From the NCBI GenBank assembly GCA_921293015.1, contig OV121095.1:33081484-33145483 (forward strand): a stretch of 64,000 nt of DNA, written 5' to 3'. The notes beneath the pieces were generated by a model that ran no database searches, was not told the DNA's origin, and worked only from the letters and a program-made list of their open reading frames with translations. Source of the DNA: Phorcus lineatus (Eukaryota > Mollusca > Gastropoda > Trochida > Trochidae). A program made the translations under genes and the position numbers. Shown here piece after piece: positions 13,679 to 26,600 of the stretch (its first letter is position 1; every line of letters starts with the position of its first letter).

Positions 13679-13740
13679 ACCACTGCAGGAACACAGGGAG
13701 ATTTCACGCAAGTGTGAAACCCGTAAGTTCAAGCAAATTA
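13679..13740 (-). other. Candidate 5' non-coding exon and donor of the minus-strand SLC16 gene
   Basis: On the minus strand CTGCAGTG is followed by GTAAGTATC, a near-ideal U1 donor (GT at 13680-13679), in a patch of higher GC than its surroundings. It lies upstream of the acceptor at 9404 and could be the 5' UTR exon. No transcript evidence; the exon start cannot be placed. Confidence 0.22.
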
Positions 13741-13929
13741 CTTTTTAACAGTTAAGAAGTATGTATGGCAAGAAATGATGTGAATGAAATTATGCAAACA
13801 AATTTCAATACAGCTTCGCAAAAAACTTTTGAAATATGATGTATTACTTTTCAGACTTTACAAGAAGTTATCTATGCAAATTTGAAATTAAACCCCTTCA
13901 AAGGCAGTTATAGGTATATATACCTTTTA

Positions 13930-13931
<2 letters not shown>

Positions 13932-13982
<51 letters not shown>
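13932..13982 (+). repeat. (AT)n(GT)n microsatellite
   Basis: A pure AT run of about 37 nt (13932-13968) followed by a GT run (13969-13981). It abuts the Penelope-like fragment at 13983. A similar AT run precedes the related fragments at 59.1 and 60.2 kb. Confidence 0.95.
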
Positions 13983-14125
13983 AAAAAGGTGAAAGGTCGC
14001 ACGTGAAGTAAATGTATATTTTAAAATAAAATACTTCAGACGACACTTGCTGTAGATATCATTTCAATGATGACTGGATGCGTCGCATTTCGACTTGATA
14101 ACAAGTCTTTTGTTTTAAACTTTAA
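13983..14125 (-). mobile_element. Penelope-like/hammerhead-bearing element fragment, copy R5a
   Basis: The minus strand carries a stem II-like hairpin GACTTG-TTAT-CAAGTC followed by GAAATG (about 14084-14120). That is the layout of the hammerhead core in Penelope-like elements, but the expected CUGAUGA is lost here. Downstream, the CAAGTGTCGTCTGAAGTATT block and a TACTTCACG block match 60183-60265 on the plus strand. No ORF. Confidence 0.5.
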
Positions 14126-17100
14126 TATTCCTTTATTTGGCATGGTTGTAATTTGTATTGTTTGAGGCCAGCTCGTCATTGTTTTGTATATTGGTGGAAG
14201 AACTATTATACTATTTAAAGCAGAGTTTAAACATATGATAGTAAAACAACATTAAAATCAAATGTGTAACCACAAACATATGTCCCTAAACTTTAATGAC
14301 TGAAAATCACTTGACTTACCTTGACCAGCAGATTATGATTGTATGTTTATAACATACTATAAAGTTAATTATAAATTTTATAAAGTTTATATGTAAGTCC
14401 TCAAACTCGGATAGTAATATAATGTAAAGACTGATGGGCTACAGACCCAATGGTTTATGTTTTCCTTTATGAATTACAGAGCATGTGTTGATAGTGTTAG
14501 CTTCCCACCCTGACTTGGCAATGAAAACATTTCTCATGTAAAACATGTCAATTTGATCCTGTAAGGTTAAAGACCGATCCTATTTGCGAATGATAACCCT
14601 TAGGTCAGGTCACCGTAACCAGGATTAGCGATGTCAGCAAATTACCTCGTTGTCATCAAATATAAAGTTTCTTCAGATCATAGATGTCCTTGACATACAG
14701 CAGAATCGTACTTTTTCATTTCATATATCCTTCGCAATCAGTCCATTTCACATTGCTAGCATATGCATGCCAAGGATATGTGACAAGCAGGGATTGTTTA
14801 CATGTAGAATATATATGGAAAACACATTTATCCGTTTTCTTTACAATCTGATTTAGCTGGCATTTGTATTTTTTGCACTGTAGTTTGGTTTCTTCATTTT
14901 CATTTTCAATAGATTTAGTGAAATCCGTCAAATGAGTTTCAATTATCATAATCTTGTAAATTATATATATTATGTAAATAAATAGCAAAAATCATGTGGT
15001 AGTAAGTATTTTGCAGCATTTCAACGAGTTTTATTAATTTTTATCGAGTTTATATTTTGTAAAACTTTTGAGTTTTTCATTACGATAACAATAAATATGA
15101 CACGCGTGACATTGAAAGAGTAAAAAAACTTTGGTCTTGTTGTGGATGATCAGGTTTCAATCACTCTAAACAGAAAACTAAAATGTGAAAGTAAAATGTA
15201 TTATTTTGAGTATCTGAATGTAACTGACTAGTGATATTAAGAATAACCATGTCTCTCTTTCGGAGAGTTAAAGTTTCATAAGTTTACAACTGAGTATCAA
15301 CTGCCAAAGGAACGCCTTTGAAAGATATAAGATACCTCCATGTCCTAAGCAATGCAAATGTCCTTTGTTCAGAAGCTTGGCACACAAGATGATAGTATGC
15401 AAACGACCAAAGCGCATGTTTCAACCCCTTGCTCTAGATAGTTACACCGGTTTAAACCGACCCTTTATGCTAAAATAAGGCCATATTTACTTGGAAATGT
15501 ACACTCTATTCAAATATCGAACTGCTTCAATCTGACTGCAACCAGTTTTACGTTTTATGGCCAAAAACTGGAATTCTCGCCACGGTCATTTTGATGAAAT
15601 CCTAAGGTAATGTGTCTTTTTAAGATCTTTAGTTTCCGAAATGAATGTCAAGATTCCATAGTGCCAGAGTATCGCTAGAATGTACTTTTAGATAACACTT
15701 GTGGTTTGTTCTAGCCTATGTTTTTTGATGGGTGGCAATTGTTAAATATCTTACTTTCATATATTGTACGCCCTTTAAAGAATATGTCTTTAAAATGGAT
15801 ATATATTGTTCTATTTCAGTAACTTAAGGGAATATACATTTATAACATTATTCTTTATCATTCTTTTCATTAAGGAAGCTCATACTTTCAAAATAACATC
15901 TTTGTTATATTGAGACTTAAGTTTGTACAGTAAATCCTGGCTGTGTTATTGCAAATATGACATAGCAAATAGCCGCAGGCATAGCATTATGACAATTTAC
16001 CCATTTATCAGTATACTGCTGCCTCTCTTATACCAGTTGACCAAGCGAACTTAAGTTTCTTTGTTTATAGTGACTTAAATTTGTTAATTTGATCTCGACA
16101 CTTCTTCAGATACTTCCATTGCTGTAAGAAATGCCCCAGCCGCATTGTTTTATAGCTTAGAAATGTTTTCCTTTATAATGTTATTTCTGTATTAAGCTCA
16201 GAGTATTTTGCCTTTTTGATAACACAAAACCCATCATATACATATGAACAAACTTGCTCTTCAAATTTTGAATTCATTTAATTAACTTTCGTCATTTTTG
16301 AAAATCTTTTTATCAAGAATTCCTATTTACACCAACACAGCTCACCTTCTTAACTTTTTAATGGCTTTCAAATCGTATCTTACATTTCTCCACAATTTGT
16401 ATATTATATACTACGTGCATCTTTTGCTTTGAAGCACTTGAAAGAGAAATAATCAGTGACACCCTTTATTGCACCAAGACACCTTACCTTTTCTTAACTT
16501 CTAAATGCCCTTCGAGGTGTAACGGATAGGTCTGTACGATGTGTACATGGTTTGTTCACGTTGAGCTTGATACTCATGTATTCATCGTCTTCTGTACATA
16601 GCACTATGTCAATTTGCATTACATTAGTGGCGAGGGATTCTGATTTCAACCTTGTACCAGGACGTTGTAGGGTTGTCTACACGTGACTCTGCATGTGTTA
16701 ACGTAACGACATCATGAAAAGGTCACGTGGCTTGAAAAAAGCTATTTTAATGTTGGTGAATAGTCTTTATTTTTATTGTTGATTTAAATCATCACTTATC
16801 GTTTTGTCAATCTGTGATATGGAAACGTTTTAAGTTTATGGAGTAACAGTGATGAGTTTTGTTAAATTTTGTAATCAAAATTTTTATTTTCGAATTGGAT
16901 TTTCACTTTAAGCTTCGATATTATTTTCACTAATGTGGAGGAGTGAAATGTTAATACGATCTGCCACTTAGATATAAAATTGATCAAGGGCATATGACAT
17001 TGAGTTCTGTTATAAAAAAGTAATCATTTCTGATATAAATGTTGTATTTGAATTAAGTTTTTAAGCGTTTTTAAAAGTTTGCAGTTTATACAATGCTGAT

Positions 17101-17171
17101 TTTTATGGAAACGCAACTTCTTAAGTTTAGCGTTTCGACATTTTGGAATAGATTACTGAATCAATTCGTAA

Positions 17172-17478
17172 ACAGTGAGGGATGAGGTGAGCTGAGGTGA
17201 TATGGGGTTTTACGCCACTTTCAAGAGTATTTCACTTATATCGTTACTGCTAGAATTATTGAAGGGAGAAAGCCCGCAACACCATTGTGGCTATGCATTG
17301 CGGTGAAACCTGCGAGCATGGGCTGGAACTAGCGAACCATGGGTGGTACTGCGCTGAAATTCAGTGTAGCATTGTACCCAAACCTGACTGCGTGTAGAAC
17401 TACTGCAGACAAAGTTGCCGAGCCCCTGGCGGGATTCGAATGATGCCGAACCCGCTAACCACTGCGCTATCCCGCCCC
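17172..17478 (-). mobile_element. tRNA-derived SINE (family S1), copy with a deletion in the head
   Basis: Same family as 45462-45776. The minus-strand 5' end carries GGCGGGATAGCGCAGTGG, with an intact box A (TAGCGCAGTGG). The box B region has lost bases: CATTCGAATCC instead of GGTTCGAATCC. The 3' tail is decayed and (ACCTC)-like. Probably an old, transcriptionally dead copy. Confidence 0.85.
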
Positions 17479-18024
17479 TCTAAATATTGAGGAAGAAAAT
17501 AATGTTCAATATGCTTTAAATTAAAAGCGCAGTTATGTTATATAATGGTTTAAAGGGAACTCCGATATGAAGAAAACGCTTGTTTTGACTGTGTATTGCA
17601 TATTTCAGATATGAAACAACATCATTCATTATTAACGTAGAGGGAAAATGTCAAGAAATATTGCGCCAGGTTTCAATTCGAAAGTGTTATGGGCTCAAGC
17701 TATTGACTTAAATTTATATCATTTTTGATCAAATTTTTATTTAAATTATCAATTATTCAATCGGAGTCCTACTTAGTTTGCTCTCAGAACTACATGTTTA
17801 TAACAAAAAGTATAAAAGTAAATTTTAATATTTTGATGTGATTTATCAAAATACGCTTAGGTGATTGTCTGTTTACAGTGAAATACCTTCACTGGTGACT
17901 TGCATACAGATTCAACTTATGAATAATAAACTAATAATCCATATAAAACCGCTGACAATGGAATGTTCACTTACTGTTAGGAACCCCGATTTGCATAAAC
18001 ATAATACATGAACCATATGCTAGT

Positions 18025-18863
18025 GATGATTCAGTTCACGTTATCGGAATTCTGATTACATTTCAGTGTATGTTTACAAAATGTCTTTACTATTTCAGTT
18101 TACGTTATCCAAATGTCTTTATCATTTCAGTTTACGATGTAAAAATATCTTTATATTTTCAGTATATGTCATCCAAATATATTTTTCATTTCAGTTTATG
18201 TTATAAAATGTTGGTAACATTTTAGTGTACGTTAACATAATTTCTTTATCATTTCAGTATATGTCATCAAAATTTATTTTTCATTTCAGTTTAGGTTATA
18301 AAATGTTGGTAACATTTTAGTGTACGTTAACATAATTTTTTATCCTTTCAGTATATGTTATCCAAATTACTTTTTCATTTCAGTTTACGTTATCAAATTT
18401 CTTTTTCATTTCAGTTTACGTTATCAAAATTTTCTTTTTACATTTCAGTTAACGTTTTTAAAATTTTGTTGAAATTTCAGTTTTCGTTATAAAATTTCTT
18501 TATCATTTCAGTCTATGTTATCTAAATTACTTTATCATTTCAGTATATGTGATCCAAATTACTTTATCATTTCAGTATGTGTTGTCCAAATTACTTTATC
18601 ATTTCAGTTTACGATGTAAAAATTTCTTTATCATTTCAGTCTATGTTATCTAAATTACTTTATTATTTCAGTTTACGATGTCAAAATTTTGGTTACATTT
18701 CAGTTAAAGTTATCATAACTTTGGTTACATTCCAGTTTACGTTATCAGAATTTTTGTTACATTTCAGTTAACGTCATCAGAATTTTGGTTATATATCACT
18801 TTACGTTTTCAGAATTTTTTTAACATTTATGATGATGTTATCAGAAAATTGATTACATTTCAG
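18025..18863 (+). repeat. Tandem array of ~25 splice-acceptor-like units before the SLC16 start exon
   Basis: About 25 diverged copies of a ~33-bp unit with consensus near CTTTATCATTTCAG followed by T(T/A)TA(C/T)GTTATC(C/A)AAAT. Some 23-25 units keep a pyrimidine-rich run ending in CAG or TAG, so each resembles a 3' splice site. The last unit (GATTACATTTCAG, AG at 18862-18863) serves as the acceptor of the exon holding the start codon at 18876. Several units contain ATG just after the AG, so use of an upstream acceptor would add upstream ATGs to the 5' UTR. Confidence 0.88.
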
Positions 18864-18981
18864 TGAGCATCGACCATGAAGAGAAACAAAGATGCCAATG
18901 GAGAGGTCGGAGTCCAAGATGAAGATGATTCAGATGATAACCTTCCTATTGATCGGGGATGGGCCTGGGTGATCGTCATAT
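18864..18981 (+). CDS. Coding exon 1 of the plus-strand SLC16 gene
   Basis: The acceptor is TTACATTTCAG (AG 18862-18863), then 12 nt of 5' UTR and ATG at 18876 (context CGACCATGA). The donor is GTAAGA at 18982. It encodes 35 residues, with the acidic run QDEDDSDD before the GWAW signature. Confidence 0.85.
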
Positions 18982-21900
18982 GTAAGAAAGCACCTCACTT
19001 AAGTTCAAATATTAAATTTCAAGAAATTTTTAAGATTTTGAAAGAAGTCAAGCGAAAAACGATCCTAAAATAGCCATTCTAATTAAATGTCGGAATGTTT
19101 GAATTTATTATTAATGATTATTTTGGATTCAGTTAATTTCAGACTAAGATCGCGGCATATATGCTTACCAATACAACAGATAAATATCAAAATCCTTTGA
19201 AATCACAAAGGGTAAGTAAATGTACATGTATGTGTTACCACAATGGAAGGACTACAAGCATTTAAAAATGATAAGACATTATTAAATGTGTTGAGAATTT
19301 TCATTTCAGCAACATTTTTCATAAACTTCATGACTGTTGGAGTGTACCGATCCTATGGAATCCTGTTCGTGGAGTTCCTGGAGGAGTTCAATGCATCCAA
19401 ATCAGTCACCTCTCTCTTTATGGGGATATATTGCGCGGCTTACAGTGCGACCGGTAAGTATTTATTTAGTATGACATCGTAGTCTTAATAATTTATCAAA
19501 TCCCGATGTAATGCTACACAGAAAACACGTGATGTCTTCTTTTTATTTTGCTGATATGGAAATAAAGGATATTAGAAAAATGTTGGGTGGGTACTGGTAT
19601 TGATAGATTTCATAATCATAGGATTCATTATCAACTTAGATACCAATGTGCTTTATTCGCATAGCTACTAGTATTCTACGCGAAGCCATCCGTGACCTTA
19701 AATGATTAAAGGTGTTCAGACGAAAATGGCCGCTAACAGATTTCGCTGATTACTTAATCCCTTCATCTACGTTTACGGATAATCGGGTTGACTGAGGTTT
19801 TTGAACTTCTAAAAAATGCATTATGCATGTTTAGATATTTTTGGTGACAATTTGAAAATCTTGATTTTAAAACCCCATTCTACTGCCCCTTTAACGGTCT
19901 TACCTCATACCAATTCCTAAATGTTTAAGCTCTTCTTTTGATGAACGTACTGATTGAGAAGTTCAGTCTTCGAGCAATATGCCTGGTCGGGACGTCCATG
20001 TTCTGTATTGGTGGAGTTCTCAGCTACTTTGCCTGGAATCTGGAGTTCATGATCTTCACACAGAGTTTTCTGCCAGGTGACCATCATCTAAATTACTTGC
20101 ATGGGGTTATAGAATTACTTAATTTCTGATAATATTTTTGGAATAGAACTGATGTTTCTTACCATGTTTTAACATGTCAATACTATAAGTATTATACGAG
20201 GTTTTCATAACAACGAACTTTACTAAAACGACGAGGTCCTAAAGTGTACATCCTGTACTAACTGGAAAACGAAGTCTTCGCATGCATACCTTTCAAGTTG
20301 ATAACGATCTTCACATATAGAGATTTTGTTAAATAAAGAACGAAGTTTTCGCATGCATACCTTTCAAGTTGATAACGCTCTTCACATATAGAGATTTTGT
20401 TAAATAAAGAACGAAGTCTTCGCATGCATACCTTTCAAGTAGATGAGACTTTGTGAAATAAAGAATGAAGTCTTCACATGCATACCTTTCAAGTAGATAA
20501 CGAACTTCACATATAGATACTTTGTGAAATAAAGAATGAAGTCTTCACATTAACGTATACTGTTTTAACTGACGGTGTTTGTATATTACTCGTGTTCATA
20601 GAATAAGCTGACACCTGTAATTGACATTGGTGTCAACAATCGTGAAATAAATCTTTATCACTAATATAGTAAGATCATGATTTATGATACAACATTTTAT
20701 GACCTCGCTATCAGTTGAAGTCATAATTTACAGATGCATATACACATGTACGGTATATTAAAAAAGAAATCTAAACGGTGAATACTCGCTATTGATTATC
20801 ATAAATTGGTTCCTGTTGATAGTGTAATGTTTAAGGTTTACACTAGCGTTGAATTCGAATACAATTTGTCTTATTTATGCCTTGCAGGCGTCGGCTCCGC
20901 ACTAACGTACGGGCCTGGGATCGTTATCGTTGGTCAGTATTTTGAAAAACGACGAGCTTTGGCTCAAGCAATCAGCAGCTGTGGGGTCAGCATAGGAGGG
21001 ATGGCGGTACCCCAGCTGGTTAGATACCTCCTGAGCGAGTATGGACTGAGAGGAACACTTCTTCTAAGTGGAGGTTTGCTCGCCCAATGTTTCATATTTG
21101 TGCTCATGTATAGACCTGCTCCAGTGCGAAAACCTAAAGTACCTGAACCGGAAGTGCCTGTCAAAATCAATCTGGAAAACTTCAAGAAGCAGCTTGGTGT
21201 GAACGATGACTTTGAAGTTGTGTCAATTGAATCTTTAAATGATTCCAAAGTTTCCATAGGTAACGGACATACTGATAGTGAAATTCAAAATGGACATAAA
21301 CTAAATTTATCAGTGGCCAAGATGATTCTAAATCGAAATGAACCCTTTCGCTCAAGAACTGAGTCTGATCCGACTGCTCATAATCGAAGAGAGAATGGTT
21401 CCCATTCAAAGAGCGTTCCTAAAGGAAGTGATCCCGATCTCCACAGCTCAAGGGATTCAATGACATCGCTACCTCGTGAAAATAAACGTAGTTCAACCAT
21501 GTCCCCAGATCTTACGCCAAGACATCGCAGAAAACACACGTCTCATAGTTATCTTGGTAGTCTGGTCGACACCCTCTCACACACGAGTCATCTGAAGTAC
21601 GCCAGCAATGCAGACGTATACATGATGTCGACGTTTAGTCTTGCTCAACAGGTAGCCAAAGAAGACGAACCAACGACCAAAAAGCAATCAATTTGTAGGA
21701 AGATATTGAACATATTCGACTTCTCAGTGTTTAAACTGCCGCATTTTTACCTCATTCTTGGTACAAATATGCTAGGGGTTGGTGCAGTATCTCTCTTCGC
21801 AGCCTTTCTACCTGCTTTCGGAGCTGAGAATGGTCTCACGGACATCGAGGCAGCTCTTCTTATAACTATATACGCAGGGGTGGACTGCGTAAGTAGATTT

Positions 21901-23489
21901 CTGGCAGGGGTTGTCGTAGAAACAGGAATGCTCAAATCTCACCATGTGTTGGCCCTGAGTATGATTGGGCTCGGGACCCTTTACGAACTTACACGACTCT
22001 ACACCGACTTCAAACTGATGGTAATGTTCGCAGTGCTCTTTGGCATGACAAGTGGTCCTTTCCCTGCAATAAATCCAGTGGTCATGGTTGACTTCATAGG
22101 ACTGCACAACTTCCCGAAGGCTCTTGGCTTTATACAAGTCTTAAATGGGATGATGCTTTCTGGTGTAACAACGCTCTTGGGTAAGATAAACCTTTTCACT
22201 TTTCAACTTCATTACATGTATATGTGAATCACTGTTATTGCGTTATTTAAACGATTTTGTATAATTGAAGTTAGCCTTCTTTGACATGACAATGAGAAAA
22301 TCATTTGTTGATGATCAACTAATGATAATCTATCAATATTTTGAGCGACCTGCGGGCTTGACAGGCTTGACATTTGTTGTCATTACATGTTACAGCTGCT
22401 AAACAAAATTTTGTTAAATTGTGTAAATTGGGAAATTCCTTGCACAATACTTTATAGTCATTTTCTAATACATCTGTAAATATTTACACTACATCTACAA
22501 GGGACATAAGTAAGTCGAGCACAGTTATGGCATAACCAAAAGAGACATGGGATTAACTTTAAATAAATTAGTTAATTTTGATTACTGCCAAAAAATACGT
22601 GTAAGGCATATACAAATATTTCGTAATTGAAATTTTAAAAGAAAAGAAAATAATTTGAAGTTTTGCATTTTGGAACCCCGGGTTGAATAATGCCGAATGT
22701 TTTTTATGTATTGGGTATTATCTTTACCGATCTGTTTGGAATCTATTTGTTCTAGATTTCCTCAAGAATCGTTACAAAGTCAATTTTTTTATCGAAGAAC
22801 ATACTTTAAATTTGTCGTTATGAAAGAAAGTTCAGTTATGAATCTTTATAGCATGATAATTTTTCATTATTCACATTATGTAAAGCTTTATAATAGTTCT
22901 CACTTATCGTAAAAGGCCATTTCATTTTTAAGATAATATCTAATGCTCTATATGATTTCGATGTCCCCTCTAACTTAGAGAGAAATATCATTCACCGAAA
23001 ATTGGGTTATTGTTTTCAAGACTGTTATGTGTTTTAAGAACTGTCCAAAAGAACATTGACGATTATTACTTACCATATCATACAGTACCTATAAGCGTAT
23101 CCACCATGTCGGCATATTCATTGTTTATTATACAGCCGATGCTCGCGGGTTTAACCGTTAAACATGACTATATTACTGTTTCGGGCTTTCTCCCTACATT
23201 TATACTCTTAAAGATTGAATTACTCTTGAAAGCGGCATTGAACCCCTCCTCACCATACATCACCTCACTTCACCCCACCCACCTCACCTCATTGTTTTAA
23301 TAGTTCACCTTCTTTCCAGGTGCTCTGAGAGATATGACTGGGACGTACTACGCATCATACCACCTCCTGGGGACATGTGGTATTCTGTCTGGATGCGTTC
23401 TCCTTCTGGAACCCCTAGCTAGGAAACTCCAGAAGTCAAAGAAAGATGAGAAGGACATAAATGTAGAAGAAACGAAGGCCTTAACCTAA
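18876..23489 (+). CDS. SLC16-type monocarboxylate transporter-like protein, complete, five coding exons
   Basis: Coding exons are 18876-18981, 19310-19453, 19930-20076, 20888-22180 and 23320-23489: 1860 nt, 619 residues, all junctions phase 1. NLPIDRGWAWV (residues 22-32) opens TM1. The conserved GQYFEKRRALAQ lies at 148-159, between TM4 and TM5. TM6 ends near 205; TM7 starts near 414. TM8 carries DCVSR (D465, R469), the Asp/Arg pair with the i/i+4 spacing of D302/R306 in rat MCT1, which supports a proton-coupled carrier. The TM6-TM7 loop of about 205 residues is rich in Ser, Arg and Lys and far longer than usual. A basic C-terminal tail of about 25 residues follows TM12. The predicted role is plasma-membrane transport of a small organic anion; the substrate is unknown. 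It diverges from its paralogue at 2261-9384. Confidence 0.92.
19310..19453 (+). CDS. Coding exon 2 of the plus-strand SLC16 gene (TM1-TM2)
   Basis: 144 bp. The acceptor is TTTTCATTTCAG (AG 19308-19309); the donor is GTAAGT at 19454. It encodes STFFINFMTVGVYRSYGILF, then VEFLEEFNASKSVTSLFMG, closely matching exon 2 of the divergent paralogue. Confidence 0.93.
19930..20076 (+). CDS. Coding exon 3 of the plus-strand SLC16 gene (TM3-TM4)
   Basis: 147 bp. The acceptor, AAATGTTTAAG (AG 19928-19929), has a poor pyrimidine tract; it is chosen because frame, length and the ALLLMNVLIEKFSLRAICLV alignment to the paralogue all agree. The donor is GTGACC at 20077. Confidence 0.88.
20268..20550 (+). repeat. 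71-bp minisatellite in SLC16 intron 3
   Basis: Units start at 20268, 20339, 20410, 20464 and 20535 (last partial). The period is 71 bp except for the third unit, which has lost 17 bp. Each begins AA(C/T)GAAGT(C/T)TTC and includes GCATACCTTTCAAGT. Non-coding. Confidence 0.93.
20888..22180 (+). CDS. Coding exon 4 of the plus-strand SLC16 gene (TM4 end to TM11, long loop)
   Basis: 1293 bp. The acceptor is ATGCCTTGCAG (AG 20886-20887); the donor is GTAAGA at 22181. It encodes the KRRALA motif, TM5-TM6, the long hydrophilic TM6-TM7 loop and TM7 to TM11, with DCVSR in TM8. The open frame continues upstream to 20806 and downstream to 22227, but both extensions are intronic. Confidence 0.95.
23182..23291 (+). 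mobile_element. 3' fragment of SINE family S1 just upstream of the last SLC16 exon
   Basis: CGGGCTTTCTCCCT and CTCTTGAAAGCGGC, then AACCCC and a decayed (CTCAC)n tail, match the 3' half of family S1 (reverse complement of 17172-17300). The tRNA head is missing. The tail ends 28 bp before the splice acceptor at 23318-23319. Confidence 0.8.
23320..23489 (+). CDS. Coding exon 5 of the plus-strand SLC16 gene (TM12 and tail)
   Basis: The acceptor is CACCTTCTTTCCAG (AG 23318-23319). It encodes GALRDMTGTYYASYHLLGTC and a final hydrophobic segment, then EPLARKLQKSKKDEKDIN and a stop (TAA 23487-23489). The D-x-T-G-x-Y motif before TM12 is typical of SLC16. Confidence 0.93.
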
Positions 23490-23602
23490 TGATATATGAC
23501 ATAAACGTGGTGAAATGTTTATCGTGGAACAGTAGGAATTTGGGGAGTGCTCTGTATGTAGCATCTTGTACTAGTTACGTATATGAACATGAAAGAAAAA
23601 GT

Positions 23603-23608
23603 AATAAA
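23603..23608 (+). promoter_or_regulatory. Polyadenylation signal of the plus-strand SLC16 gene
   Basis: The first AATAAA after the stop codon, 114 bp downstream, giving a short 3' UTR. The next 30 bp are AT-rich. Longer 3' ends cannot be excluded. Confidence 0.6.
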
Positions 23609-26600
23609 AGAGATAATATTATTAATTGATCAAGTTATAGGCCTTAAGCCCGTAAGCATCGTTCATTACATATAATGCCAATGGGCCATGTTATAATTGT
23701 GATAACATATTACGTTGATTTTTCTGATGAAACGAAAGGAGAATATGTACAGAAGCTACCATAAAATGTCCCACAACCCGAAATAGGATCTTTGTTATAA
23801 AAGAGTCTTGATTTACATCTCTTTAAGCTCAGGCGCTGTGGTATAGTGTGATTGTTGAGTAAGAGTATGAAGTCCACGGCTTCGAGAAGGCAAATTTCCA
23901 AAACATTACGAAATTGAAACTTCAACTTTGAGTTTTTTTTGTCAAAAGTGATAGTTGATAAAACATTGACTTAACAAAAAATAAATTAACTTTTAGCAAA
24001 GAAATCATTTATTGAAGAGGGATATTTCATTATAATGTCCTGCCGTGCATAAAAATATTTTGATAATAACCTGCATCCGAGGTACATTATTTGAGGATGA
24101 AGTTAATTGAAATAGATAACGTTCTCTAAGCACAATAGAGTGACGACATAAAGGGTTTATAAGTAGACATTATGACTATCATCTCTTATCGAGTAAAATT
24201 AAGGTAGTGACTATTCCAAATAATGATAGATTTGTAAATGTCATACCTGTGATAAAATACACACCAAACGACTGTGATTTGAGAGGGATAAGCTTTTACA
24301 AAATATTTATGTTATTTTATTACAACTGACATTTCCTTGTCTTATTTTTGAGGACAAATAAGCCCGACTCTAGCAGATACATTAATAAATTTTAAAGTCG
24401 GCCATATTTTATTGTTTTCACATATATGTATGACCCGTTGTTTACTATAGAGTGTTTATAGTGTATTTGTGATCCTAATATTTAAACTGGACCCGTACGC
24501 CCACTATCAAAAAGACGTTTTACCGGTGACGTTAAAAGTGAATGGTAAAAAAGCTTAAATCGGAGGTTGTCTGAGCATCGGTTGTCTTGGGATCGGTTGT
24601 GTTTAGTGCTGGTCACGTCTAAAGCATCAAGTGACGTCAAGGCGTTGTTTTTAACGTAACGTCACAGCGAAAAGTGATGTTTTCTCCCAGGAACGAATAA
24701 AAAATATTACCTAAGATATGAAGGTACTCGTAGATTATAAGGTGAAATACTCTTGAAAGCGCACAAAATCGTCTCTTCAGAATTGGAATCTAATTACAAG
24801 TACTGTTGTTTTAAAAAAACAATTTTATTAAAGATAACGTATTAACTATGCATACTTGGTTAATTGAATAATAATGAAGATTATAACAGTATTTTGTAGT
24901 CTCTGAAGGGTGTTTGAAGGCATAATTTCAAAATTTTTAGGCATAAAATTTAGTGTATCACTAAGACCTTAGGTTACCACAGATTACCATTGACTGATAT
25001 ACTAATCCGTATCCCATGAAGCCAATTTATCCCATCTTGTGATTCATATATTTCATTGGTGAGATTCGTTAACACACTAAATAGTATTTATATGAAATAG
25101 CTCAGTGGAAAAGTTTGAAGTGCGTTAATTCAAAGGAGCTTTTTATAAATAAAAATGATTACTCGATAAAATTATTGACATTGTAGACTCATCTTTAAAG
25201 GGTTGTTTATGATAATTTTTGACATTATCAATTTTTGTTTTATGTTTTATAAGATGAAGTATGCAACAGTGCCAAAAAATGCCAACTGTCACGAAGTATG
25301 TACATATATGTAGACTGTCATACTTTACAACATTGCTGTTTTATTTTAGTCAATTCATACGGAACAAAATATGAGAATGATCATGATATACTTGATGATG
25401 ATGATGATTATGATGATGATGATTGTGGTGATGATCAATATTTATTTACAAAATATCACGTTATGCTCCATAAATGTAGACCATGTGACAGTATTATGAA
25501 TATTTTTTGTGTACATATGCAATTTTAAGTCACTTTGGAAAATCGCAATGTCTATTATCTTGAACTAGTTTTATAAAATTGAGCTGTCTCATATATTTTG
25601 TAATGGCATTTTCATTTTTTTACATTATATGTACAGGAAATAATAAATACGACATGTGAAACGTCTATTCCTAATACCCTCGTTTTTATAATCAACGTTT
25701 TTCTCATTGTACCCATTCACTCTGAATTAGCAAGAAACAAGAAGTGGAGATTTTATGTCCACTTCAAACCCCGTGACCCCTTCACTCTCGTGGATCCGTA
25801 ACGGGTCATTTAATAATCAACAAGTATATTTATTTACTTTTTATATGAACGTATAATGGAAATGTGATTTTTTTCATTCCGTCAGAGATACGTTTTTCAC
25901 GTAAATTATACAAAGGTCACCTATCAACCCTACAATACCGATAAGGACTGACCCAATCAAGGGACGTTACTCTTAAAATAATCGTTTACTACTCCTCACG
26001 CCTAGATGTGAACTGAACGAATAGACGATCAAGAAAGCTTACTTTGTCATGGTTGAATACACTGTCTGGAAATGTCGTCAGTTATGAATGACAGGGGGAA
26101 TGGGAAGGAGTTTGTAAAGTTGAAGAATAACGTACGTCCCTTCTGTACACTTGACGAATCGTTATTATATAGTATTACCGCACGTAACGGTACGAAACGA
26201 GCTGGGTTTGAAATTAAATTTAATTGATAAAAAATAAACTACTTCGACAAAAAAATATACCACAGAATGGATTTATCTTCTAAATTTCATTAAAAAAAAT
26301 ACGGTATTCTGAATGTCTGGATAGAATTGATTTAAAATTCATTTTGCTGTTGTCTGTAAGGCGATGAAAACAGTAAGTTCAGCGAATGGAGTATGAATGT
26401 GAATCGGTCGTAAATGTTCAGAGGTGATTATTAGCGAAATAATCACTCCAAAATTGATTGTGGTAACCAATCAGAAAGCAGTAGTTTCATTCCAGTTTTC
26501 GTGTCATGTTAGAATATGTAATTATGCATTTCTCTTTATACATCGTAACATTTTCTTATTGTGAAATTGACACGCTAACTCCTCTCGCTGAATCGGAGAG

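Larger units (their letters stand above)
9404..18024. other. Region between the two divergent SLC16 genes
   Basis: About 8.6 kb with no supportable coding exon. The 5' non-coding exons and promoters of both genes should lie here. Recognisable contents are a candidate minus-strand non-coding exon donor (13680), an (AT)n(GT)n microsatellite, a Penelope-like fragment and a truncated SINE. Confidence 0.6.
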